DNA from: Skeletonema tropicum
Taxonomy: Eukaryota > Bacillariophyta > Thalassiosirophyceae > Thalassiosirales > Thalassiosiraceae
Assembly (NCBI GenBank): GCA_037178625.1
Contig: CM074130.1
Location: 1 to 64,000 of the forward strand
DNA length: 64,000 nt
Direction: 5' to 3'
In this document: positions 39,960-49,600 of the stretch, in pieces
How the letters are laid out: each line of letters starts with the position of its first letter
Numbering within the stretch: position 1 is the first letter of the stretch
The notes under the pieces: model-generated
Told to the model about the DNA's origin: nothing
Databases searched by the model: none
Seen by the model: the letters and a program-made list of their open reading frames with translations, nothing else
Translations under genes and position numbers: made by a program

Positions 39960-41694
39960 TCATTGGAGGGAGCTATATTCCAGCTTCCAGACCATGCAAC
40001 ACTTCATGAACAAGCAACACTACATATTAGAGAGGGACAAGAACAGTCTCCAGGGTAATCACGTTCACCTCATCAGCGACAAGATTCGAGGTGAGACGAA
40101 GAAGGCCAACAAGCCGGTAGACGTGTGCTGACGAGGACGAGGACGATCAAACTCGAACGGAGGCTGATTGAAGCGCAGCATCTTTTCGAATCACCAGAAG
40201 CTGGAGAACATAATGACTTTCATTTTCATGAATTCGTGCCAGTATCTCACTGATCAAAAAGATTTGTTCCCAATGCAGAATGTGTTCATATTTTTAGCCC
40301 GCAGAGATCGTAATCAAGCTACGAAGCTGAAGCCGTCACAATTAGCAGGCTTGGTTGAACCTCACATATTGTCTCCCTCTCAACGTCTTGTGCAATTGAG
40401 ACTTTTCTCCCGGTGCTGTTGATTACAAATTTTATATCACCTCAAATCAAGTAATCTAAGCTCCAGAGGATGCTGCTCCTCCTGCAGATTTCAACAATGG
40501 GTCTCCTCGCAGCCGAAAGTAATGGTGGAGTTCAGCATTGTCACTGAGGACTAAGGGATAATTGTTGATTTTTCTTTATTTGATTAGATTGATTTACTTG
40601 ATATTCTTTTCTTATTTCAATTGGATGCTGAGCAGCTGAGAGAGCACGTTCCCAGGGCTTTGACTTAGATGTAGATGGGTGGATGTGAATAAATGAGCTT
40701 GACACATGGCAATGGCAAGATTGAAGAACCGATGAGCAACTTAGAAGCAATCACGAGAGAGACGTTCGTATCCTGGTACAACTCAACAAACCGAGTTTGA
40801 AATCCGATCGAAGACCCCATCAAACCGACACAAGAAATCAAGCGTCATCGACCTCATATCAACTCAGGCCTTTGACAAGTAAAGCAGCAGGTCACCATGA
40901 TACCCGGAACCATAACACCGGCTCAAGTCTGAAATGTCTTTCCTCGCCTCCAGCACTGTACTTCATCCAACTGGGAACAACAAGCCGCTCGAAAGTGTGT
41001 GTGTGTGTGTGTGTGTGTGTATCCGACAAGATCGCCATCCCCAACACGAACATCAACCAATCAATCATCTCCGCGGTCGACCGACTCCAACAGGGGGGAA
41101 AGGGTAGGACAACTGAAAATCAGTCAGAGAGTCAAAGGGATACGTTCTACATTCCACTTTCGAAGAAGAGAATGTCCAGCCAAAAGCTGACATGGGAAAC
41201 CAGAACCCACACCCCAAACATTAGAATGAATGGGGGATTAAACTTTTTGACTCTCCGCTACAGATCCGACAATGTCCAAAAAGAAAGGATAAGGATCCAG
41301 CAAAGCACCCAACTACCAACACCAACACCAACACCAACACCAACTGAAGGCCCAACTGAAGAAAAGGATAAGGATCCAGCAGAAAGCATCCTCCAACTAC
41401 CAACACCAACACCAACTGAAGGCCCAACTGAAGAAGACACACACACACAACACACACACTGCCGAACACACCAACGACCCCCTCTGAAATGTAGCAACTC
41501 GCCGAAACGAAACAAGACACACCGACTCATTGCCCCGCAAAGCCATCTCCACTGATCATTTGACCTCTTGCTGCATTTACCTTCAAACCAAAGCCTCCTC
41601 CACAAAGGTCTCTGACGCAATCCTTCTCACGTACAAATGATGTTCGCTTCAAATCATCAATCTCACAAGGTGCTGTACCGTACACCTTCTCTTT
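39960..41694. other. Gene-poor stretch with microsatellites
   Basis: (GT)n of about 14 repeats at 40997-41022. A minisatellite at about 41305-41435 is made of CAACAC hexamers and the word ACTGAAGGCCCAACTGAAGA, present twice. The open frames through these tracts follow the repeat period and have no family content. Confidence 0.5.
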
Positions 41695-43113
41695 TCAATC
41701 TCTCCTTATCTTCCTTCTTTGTGTTCTTCGAGTCCAGTACCAGCCGTCCAAAGTGCACTGTAGCTCCTTCACCATCCTCCGTCTCCGAAGATTCCTTCTG
41801 GCAGAGTAGATATCTTCCTCTTCCTCTTCCACCACCTCCTCTTCCACTGCTCTAGCATCAAACTCTGCTTGTGGCTGGGCCCTTCGCCTTCGCTCCGTTG
41901 CTTTGATAGCACTTTTCCGAGCGAGATAACGCTTGAAGGCTGTCTGAATTTTTGCAGCCGGCTTATCATTGTCCACAACAGCTTCCTCCTCTATTTCATC
42001 ACCCTCGTCAACAGCTTCTGCTGCGTCGACAAAGTCAACTTCCTCCGCTTTTTCATCACCCTCTTCAGCTTCCACCACGAGGAAGACTTCTACTTCCTCG
42101 ACCGAGTCGTCGTCAGGAGCTGCATCATCATCAGAATTACCATCCCATTCTTGGCCATGATTGGTATCAACCTTAAGCTCCGCTTGTGGCCTGGCCCTTG
42201 GCTTCATCGTGCGAGCGCTGGCACCTCTGAAGAAGGCCTGGATCACAGTGGCAGCGTCATCAGCATCCGGGAGCAAGGTCATCCCTACAACAAGATGTTC
42301 TTCCTCGGAATCGGAATCCGAATCGGAATAGGCAAACTCCAAATCAGAAGTGGCTCCGTTGGCAACTTCATCGCGGTGATGGAGAACAGAGATAGATGAA
42401 ACGTTGTTGACGAATGGCTGATTCTGAAGCACATTCTTCTCTTGCACTGGAACAGCGGCTTTGTTGGTAGTATTGGTAGTAAATTGGTAGGCAGATGGAA
42501 CTTGACCGCGATCAATCGTGTTCAACTTTTGGGCAGGAGCAGTCATCTTCTTCTTTTGAGCAGGCGGGGGGGATTCGTGGGCATCTGAGCGCCTCTTCTT
42601 CGAGACCTTCGCCTTGCTAGCAGTGGCCGTGGGTGGAGCAATTGTTGGTGTTGCAACTTCACCGTGATGTTTGTAGCGGAAGATTGGGGCGTCGTTGTTG
42701 CGTGAATTCTTCTGAGCCCTCTTCTTCTTTTGGGCTGGCACAGCCGATTGGTTGGAAGTAAAGTTGTTGGGTAGCTCCTGCCTCATCTTCTTCTCTTGAG
42801 AAGGCGGGTCGGATTCGAGGCGCCTCTTCTTTGATGCCTTCTTTGTACTTGTCGGCAGAATCGCCGGACGATGGTTGAAGATTTGAGGTGCAAACACGTT
42901 TGCTTCCCTACGTTGATTTGATCTTTTATTTGTCCTCCTCTTGGTCCTCTTGCTCACCTTGGTGGCATGAATGGCAGCAGACGGGTAGGCGGTGATGTTA
43001 TTAGAGTTTGCCTCGACCTTGCGGCGCTTTTGATCATTGTTGATAGGGACACTGGTATGGTAATGTCCTCGGATGATTGTGTTTGGGTGAGTGTTCTCGG
43101 CTTGAGACGCCAT
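41695..43113 (-). CDS. IQ-motif (calmodulin-binding) basic/acidic protein, 472 aa
   Basis: Seen: a frame from MASQAENTHPNTIIRGHYHTS. The first about 230 residues are basic and low-complexity, with repeated KKRRxxxxPPxQxKK modules (SKKRRLESDPPSQEKKM, SKKRRSDAHESPPPAQKKKM) that look like tandem duplications and nuclear localisation signals. An acidic Asp/Glu stretch follows. Two IQ motifs fit IQxxx(R/K)GxxxR-type spacing: AATVIQAFFRGASAR (about 288-302) and AAKIQTAFKRYLARKSAIK (about 386-404), separated by a long Glu/Asp/Val spacer. The C-terminus is again basic (ARRNLRRRRMVKELQ...RRTQRRKIRRD). Known: IQ motifs bind calmodulin or myosin light chains. No motor, kinase or membrane domain is present, so a calmodulin-regulated nuclear scaffold is the best guess. 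A CRE palindrome lies about 235 bp upstream. Confidence 0.75.
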   Translation of the reverse strand: MASQAENTHPNTIIRGHYHTSVPINNDQKRRKVEANSNNITAYPSAAIHATKVSKRTKRRTNKRSNQRREANVFAPQIFNHRPAILPTSTKKASKKRRLESDPPSQEKKMRQELPNNFTSNQSAVPAQKKKRAQKNSRNNDAPIFRYKHHGEVATPTIAPPTATASKAKVSKKRRSDAHESPPPAQKKKMTAPAQKLNTIDRGQVPSAYQFTTNTTNKAAVPVQEKNVLQNQPFVNNVSSISVLHHRDEVANGATSDLEFAYSDSDSDSEEEHLVVGMTLLPDADDAATVIQAFFRGASARTMKPRARPQAELKVDTNHGQEWDGNSDDDAAPDDDSVEEVEVFLVVEAEEGDEKAEEVDFVDAAEAVDEGDEIEEEAVVDNDKPAAKIQTAFKRYLARKSAIKATERRRRAQPQAEFDARAVEEEVVEEEEEDIYSARRNLRRRRMVKELQCTLDGWYWTRRTQRRKIRRD

Positions 43114-43345
43114 GTTGTCTTTTGTATGAGTTGCTGTGTTTGATAATGACTAAAGAGCAAACAAACTGGAGAATGAATGAGCTCTTTACCAGCGGCAAGT
43201 GTAAATGAATGTCGATCAGTGAGCCATGATTCAATCATGCGGCCGCGGCCGGCCAGCGGCATGTCATGTACATAAAATTTGTGCTTTTTGCTTTTTGAGC
43301 GGACATTTCGTCAGTTGAAGTTTGAGTGTCTGAGTACCGGTTCCG

Positions 43346-43353
43346 TGACGTCA
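43346..43353. promoter_or_regulatory. TGACGTCA palindrome upstream of the IQ-motif gene
   Basis: Perfect CRE-type bZIP site about 235 bp upstream of the start at 43113. TGACGT/ACGTCA half-sites are known CO2/cAMP-responsive elements in diatom promoters; relevance here is inference from one occurrence. Confidence 0.35.
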
Positions 43354-44242
43354 CAACTTTAGCGGATCACAGACGTACTCATATGCCCTACCGATGCCAC
43401 TTGCCACTCTTCTACTTCTTATGAATGCTATTATCTCTTCCGCCGATGGATCTACCAACATATTATAGCAAGCGCCGCCAAGAACCCTTCCGAGTCGAAA
43501 TGATGAAGGAGGGATAACTTACCTGGCGCCTATGGTGCCTCGGTCTCGGTTCGCTGGTGAAAATAACGAACTTTCCGCACATTCGACACAACATGATTAT
43601 ACGGCAACATCTCCATGGACTCTGGCTCTGTGCTCCTCTACAGTGCTACTCACCAATCAATCATATCGACAATACAGCAATACAGCAATATGCAATTATG
43701 CGAGCGGACGGGGTTGTTATCGGTCAGGGTTACCGTTCTGCTCATTCATTATTGCAAGACGGCAGACGTGATTTTTATTTCAATCGACACAATCCACGTA
43801 GCGCTCTAGTAGGGGCCTTGGCCAGCATATGCTTTGGACGCATTTTGTCGTAAGAGGGGTGCTGCGTTACTTAGATTACTTAGTTCACAGTCAAAGCGTC
43901 ACACTTCAATTGATTATTTATCCTCGGAAGACAATTTAGAACAACACTCTAGAGGGGAGCAACGAACCAGGGGCAGGGGTCAACTCGTTTGGAACTTCGA
44001 GTTTATTGCGAGTTAGGCAAGGGTGGATGTACCTACTAAGTCTATGATAACGTCTGTTGACGGAGCTACTCTCATTATCTTCGTAGGAATTACCGTCGTC
44101 GCCCATTATTGCTGACTCATATCGTGTAGGCTTTGAAGCTTGGCGGTAAGATTGCAGATGGATTGCAGTACCGACGTAAAGAAGGAGAAGAAGGTATCTG
44201 ACATGATGATGATGACAAGGATTAACGCTGAAAAATATTGTC
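43354..44242. other. Gene-poor stretch
   Basis: Several short overlapping frames on both strands with no recognisable content. No repeats seen. Confidence 0.35.
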
Positions 44243-44467
44243 TTGACGCCATTTGAGGGGGAGTATTTGGCGACATTCATTGATTTGTCGGATGCAGTGA
44301 TATGTTGTGAAGAACAGACATTTGATGAGAAGAAGCGGGTAGATTTGATGAATCTAGGGATTGTTTTGAACCAATTGTTTCAGACAGATGGGGGAGGGAG
44401 TGCTACTAGTACCAGTAGTGGTCATGTTGTGTCAAGCAATGAAGAGAAGAGAATGGCCGTGCCATGA
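44243..44467 (+). CDS. Possible gene fragment or terminal exon, 74 aa
   Basis: MTPFEGEYLATFIDLSDAVICCEEQTFDEKKRVDLMNLGIVLNQLFQTDGG reads like globular, amphipathic protein sequence and differs from the low-complexity background. It ends in a Gly/Ser/Thr tail. It may be the last exon or a remnant of a larger gene. No family recognised. Confidence 0.3.
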   Translation: MTPFEGEYLATFIDLSDAVICCEEQTFDEKKRVDLMNLGIVLNQLFQTDGGGSATSTSSGHVVSSNEEKRMAVP

Positions 44468-44539
44468 TGATGAATAAGTACTTAGAACTTTGATGATCAA
44501 TTTGATGCCTGCCTTAAGTGTATAAGTACATACTTCGAC

Positions 44540-44653
44540 TTCCTCGTATCTCTCCAAGCACTGCAGCCAGTTCTGTGGGGCTTCCTTCGTTCATTACCAA
44601 AAGATAGATCAATGTTCAATGTGAGTGTCTATTCTTGTGCTTTCACACAACCA
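44540..44653. repeat. Dispersed repeat copy 2
   Basis: Same family as 39290-39450 and 46335-46492 (CTCGTATCTCTCCAAGCACT through GTGCTTTCACACAACCA). Not followed by satellite sequence here; instead a 15-bp direct duplication (GCGTCTTCGGGACCA) occurs at about 44760-44789. Confidence 0.65.
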
Positions 44654-45014
44654 TCCGCCCACCCCCAAAATTCACTTCCTCCAGCAGTTTGGCCTTGCTT
44701 GCACCAAAGCCTTCGCGTTCCACATCCGTCGACCCATTCCTGCCCAGCAGGCACCACAAGCGTCTTCGGGACCAGGCGTCTTCGGGACCAGCCCGAGCTC
44801 CTCCTGGTTTAAGTTCACCTTTCTCTACTGGCACTAGTGCCTAGGGAGTATTAAATAATCTATCTATCAATTTGATGCCGCCTTAAGTCACAGTACTTCA
44901 GTACTTACTTTGACTCAGACAGCAGCATACCAAGTATCGCTGTATGGCCCCGATGTGACCATAAGTAGCATACCAGTGGGCAGCACCGCTTCCCTTCTGC
45001 TCAGAGAAGTTACA

Positions 45015-45238
45015 CACCCTACATAGGATCTTCAGACACCTGTCTGAGTCACTTGGGAGGTCTCAGCACGTAAGAGGACTCCCATTTATGACAGAAGACA
45101 CACCCTACATAGGATCTTCAGACACCTGTCTGAGTCACTGGGGAGGACTCAGCTCTGCTCTATCTATCTCTGCGTGCATAAATGCAGAGTCCCTCTGAAG
45201 AGGACTCCCATTTATGACAGAAGATCCTATGTAGGGTG
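45015..45238. mobile_element. Mutator-like MITE (CACCCTACATAGG family), 224 bp, perfect 9-bp target duplication
   Basis: Inverted ends CACCCTACATAGGATCTTC/GAAGATCCTATGTAGGGTG are flanked by identical 9-mers GAAGTTACA (45006-45014 and 45239-45247). The left about 95 bp (CACCCTACATAGG... to ATTTATGACAGAAGA) are tandemly duplicated inside, restarting at 45109. No coding capacity. A second, shorter member lies at 60484-60575. Confidence 0.9.
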
Positions 45239-45247
45239 GAAGTTACA

Positions 45248-46334
45248 TAAGACTGGGCCAGGTTGGTACTACCTACGGTAGGGGACCACGTTGGAATCCC
45301 TGGAGTGTTCTTTTGCTACTTTTGCCTTTCATTTTGGCCCCTATATACCTGCCTACAATAGGTACGATACAAATAATGCAATGCACTTACTACAATACCC
45401 GCCTTCGCCCTTTCTTTTGCTCGGCCTTCCTTGATGAGCGAATTTCGCTTCACTTGAGAGAAGTCGCGATGAAGAAGCGGCTGCGTTGTATTGGTATTGT
45501 GCGTCTCATTCATCGTCCGTCTATCTTTACCTTCAGTCATCCAAACGTATACGAAAGATGTCAAGAGTTCAACCTGCTGATCCTGCTTTGGCTCCATCTT
45601 CATGAGAAGCGTTTCCCCCTACTCCTGATATATCGTAGATCGAAGATGATAATAACTTAACAAATATCTACGATATAACCTCCCAAACGCGTCTACTGGT
45701 CCACTAGACTAGCTATTTGGGTGCGATCTGGGAAATATAGCTACTGCAGCACATGTTCGTTATCACTTAGCATAGATAATGTCGCCTCTTGAGGGCTCAC
45801 CAGACGTACTTTAAAATTTCTGTTACATAAATATAGCTATTTGCGCTGCTGAGCCGAGTGCCGAGTGCAATGCTTCCCAGGAAGAGTTCAATCTGCTGAG
45901 ACCAGATTGGCCCCAGCTCGATTCGAATTCGAATCCGTTCACACATCACATCATAGTGAAACTGTTTCTGTGTAGTCAGTCCTCTCCTGAGCTGAGAATG
46001 ACGAGCAATACATATACATACATCGAGTGATGGATCTTCTGTTATCAGTTTCGAATTGCTCAAGAATTGTGGCACAGCTCACACAAGAATTATTGTGCCA
46101 AACACAATCAATTCAGCTAGCTCTCTGGGGCAATGTTGAGCTTCTATATCAAGGTAAGTTAAGATTGCGCCAGGTCTGCCGAAATAGTAAGTTAAGCCAT
46201 CACATCACTTGAGTGACTTGCCCCACGGCTGACCTCGTGTCAAGCTTCGTCTTGAGCTTGAGTTAAAGAAGTAGAGTTTCGTCGAGCAAAGCAGAGATTG
46301 CCCATTTGGTTTGATATCTTCAAAGGAATAAGAA
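45248..46334. other. Gene-poor stretch
   Basis: A 115-codon frame at 45313-45660 has no recognisable family content and is overlapped by an opposite-strand frame of similar length. I do not call it a gene. No repeats. Confidence 0.35.
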
Positions 46335-46492
46335 GAAGACAACGGAGAAGAATCCAAACGTGATGTTGTTATTGAGAGATGTCCTCATATCTTTCCAAGC
46401 ACTGCGGCCAGCGGCCAGTTGTGTGGTGAATTCCTTCGTTCATTACCAAAAGAGAGATCAACGTGAGTGTCTATTCTTGTGCTTTCACACAA
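46335..46492. repeat. Dispersed repeat copy 3, beside the long macrosatellite array
   Basis: Matches 39290-39450 almost throughout, with a local duplication GCGGCCAGCGGCCAG. It lies 140 bp left of the long satellite array, just as copy 1 adjoins the satellite relic. Confidence 0.7.
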
Positions 46493-46629
46493 GAGCGGCG
46501 TGGAGCTTGGAAGACAAAAAATTGAGATGATCCTGAAGAACAGCAGTATTGCTCGACAAGGAAAAAGATGCCATCCACTTCCATAACACTAAACGAATCA
46601 TGTAAATTTCGTAATCTCACTAATATACA

Positions 46630-49600
46630 GGTGACAATCTTCATATTCGAATCTATCGACTTCTTCTCATCATTGCTGCTGTATCACCTCCATCGGAAGA
46701 GGGGTTGTTCGGAGTACTTCTACTTATATAATAGCGAGGATCAGATCGATAAATAAATACAAAATTAATCAGATTAGATATCTACACGAGTATAATCTGG
46801 ACCTGCTTAGGTACAATGTTGATTGTTATTCATCAGATGTTGTTGTTGTTGTTGTTGTTGCTGCTGCTGTTGACTCGTTTGATAATTATAATTATTTGGT
46901 TTCACATCAACGCTGTGTAGTTGTGGAGAGGAGCGCGAGACATCATTTGGAGAACTGCCGGCCATATCCATATCACTTTTATCATTTCGCTGCGGGTGCG
47001 GGCTTTTGGTTGTTGCAGTTGTCGCAACCGTGTGATCGAGAAGAGCCTGAGCCTGAGATGAGTAGGACGAACATGTTGTCGGCGGATGCATTGCAATAAT
47101 TTGTGCGTGTTGACAAGAAGGGTTTATCTAGAGATCAGCGCAGTGAATGAACAATGCACAATGCAATGCTAAAATGGCGAACTCGATGGGCCTGCGTGTA
47201 GGTATATGAGTAGGTCGATTGCCAGGGAATGGAGGGTGACAATCTTCATATTCGAATCTATCGACTTCTTCTCATCATTGCTGCTGTATCACCTCCATCG
47301 GAAGAGGAGTTGTTCGAAGTACTTCTACTTATATAATAGCGAGGATCAGATTGCATGGTGAGACAAACGTTATGAATTTCACCCTTGATGATTTTTGTAG
47401 CATTGCGTGATATATAATGATGATTGTTATTCGTCAGATGTTGTTGTTGTTGTTGCTGCTGCTGTTGACTCGTTTGATAATTATAATTATTTGGTTTCAC
47501 ATCAACGCTGTGTAGTTGTGGAGAGGAGCGCGAGACATCATTTGGAGAACTGCCGGCCATATCCATATCACTTTTATCATTTCGCTGCGGGTGCGGGCTT
47601 TTGGTTGTTGCAGTTGTCGCAACCGTGTGATCGAGAAGAGCCTGAGCCTGAGATGAGTAGGACGAACATGTTGTCGGCGGATGCATTGCAATAATTTGTG
47701 CGTGTTGACAAGAAGGGTTTATCTAGAGATCAGCGCAGTGAATGAACAATGCACAATGCAATGCTAAAATGGCGAACTCGATGGGCCTGCGTGTAGGTAT
47801 ATGAGTAGGTCGATTGCCAGGGAATGGAGGGTGACAATCTTCATATTCGAATCTATCGACTTCTTCTCATCATTGCTGCTGTATCACCTCCATCGGAAGA
47901 GGAGTTGTTCGAAGTACTTCTACTTATATAATAGCGAGGATCAGATTGCATGGTGAGACAAACGTTATGAATTTCACCCTTGATGATTTTTGTAGCATTG
48001 CGTGATATATAATGATGATTGTTATTCGTCAGATGTTGTTGTTGTTGTTGCTGCTGCTGTTGACTCGTTTGATAATTATAATTATTTGGTTTCACATCAA
48101 CGCTGTGTAGTTGTGGAGAGGAGCGCGAGACATTATTTGGAGAACTGCCGGCCATATCCATATCACTTTTATCATTTCGCTGCGGGTGCGGGCTTTTGGT
48201 TGTTGCAGTTGTCGCAACCGTGTGATCGAGAAGAGCCTGAGCCTGAGATGAGTAGGGACGAACATGTTGTCGGCGGATGCATTGCAATAATTTGTGCGTG
48301 TTGACAAGAAGGGTTTATCTAGAGATCAGCGCAGTGAATGAACAATGCACAATGCAATGCTAAAATGGCGAACTCGATGGGCCTGCGTGTAGGTATATGA
48401 GTAGGTCGATTGCCAGGGAATGGAGGGTGACAATCTTCATATTCGAATCTATCGACTTCTTCTCATCATTGCTGCTGTATCACCTCCATCGGAAGAGGAG
48501 TTGTTCGAAGTACTTCTACTTATATAATAGCGAGGATCAGATCGCATGGTGAGACAAACGTTATGAATTTCACCCTTGATGATTTTTGTAGCATTGCGTG
48601 ATATATAATGATGATTGTTATTCGTCAGATGTTGTTGTTGTTGTTGCTGCTGCTGTTGACTCGTTTGATAATTATAATTATTTGGTTTCACATCAACGCT
48701 GTGTAGTTGTGGAGAGGAGCGCGAGACATCATTTGGAGAACTGCCGGCCATATCCATATCACTTTTATCATTTCGCTGCGGGTGCGGGCTTTTGGTTGTT
48801 GCAGTTGTCGCAACCGTGTGATCGAGAAGAGCCTGAGCCTGAGATGAGTAGGACGAACATGTTGTCGGCGGATGCATTGCAATAATTTGTGCGTGTTGAC
48901 AAGAAGGGTTTATCTAGAGATCAGCGCAGTGAATGAACAATGCACAATGCAATGCTAAAATGGCGAACTCGATGGGCCTGCGTGTAGGTATATGAGTAGG
49001 TCGATTGCCAGGGAATGGAGGGTGACAATCTTCATATTCGAATCTATCGACTTCTTCTCATCATTGCTGCTGTATCACCTCCATCGGAAGAGGAGTTGTT
49101 CGAAGTACTTCTACTTATATAATAGCGAGGATCAGATTGCATGGTGAGACAAACGTTATGAATTTCACCCTTGATGATTTTTGTAGCATTGCGTGATATA
49201 TAATGATGATTGTTATTCGTCAGATGTTGTTGTTGTTGTTGCTGCTGCTGTTGACTCGTTTGATAATTATAATTATTTGGTTTCACATCAACGCTGTGTA
49301 GTTGTGGAGAGGAGCGCGAGACATCATTTGGAGAACTGCCGGCCATATCCATATCACTTTTATCATTTCGCTGCGGGTGCGGGCTTTTGGTTGTTGCAGT
49401 TGTCGCAACCGTGTGATCGAGAAGAGCCTGAGCCTGAGATGAGTAGGACGAACATGTTGTCGGCGGATGCATTGCAATAATTTGTGCGTGTTGACAAGAA
49501 GGGTTTATCTAGAGATCAGCGCAGTGAATGAACAATGCACAATGCAATGCTAAAATGGCGAACTCGATGGGCCTGCGTGTAGGTATATGAGTAGGTCGAT

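Noticed and set aside
40797..41555. 252-codon frame
   Set aside because: It passes through a (GT)n run (VCVCVCV) and CAACAC repeats (PTPTPTP), which keep frames open artificially. No family content elsewhere in it.
45313..45660. 115-codon plus-strand frame
   Set aside because: No recognisable domain, and an opposite-strand frame of similar length overlaps it; kept as gene-poor sequence.
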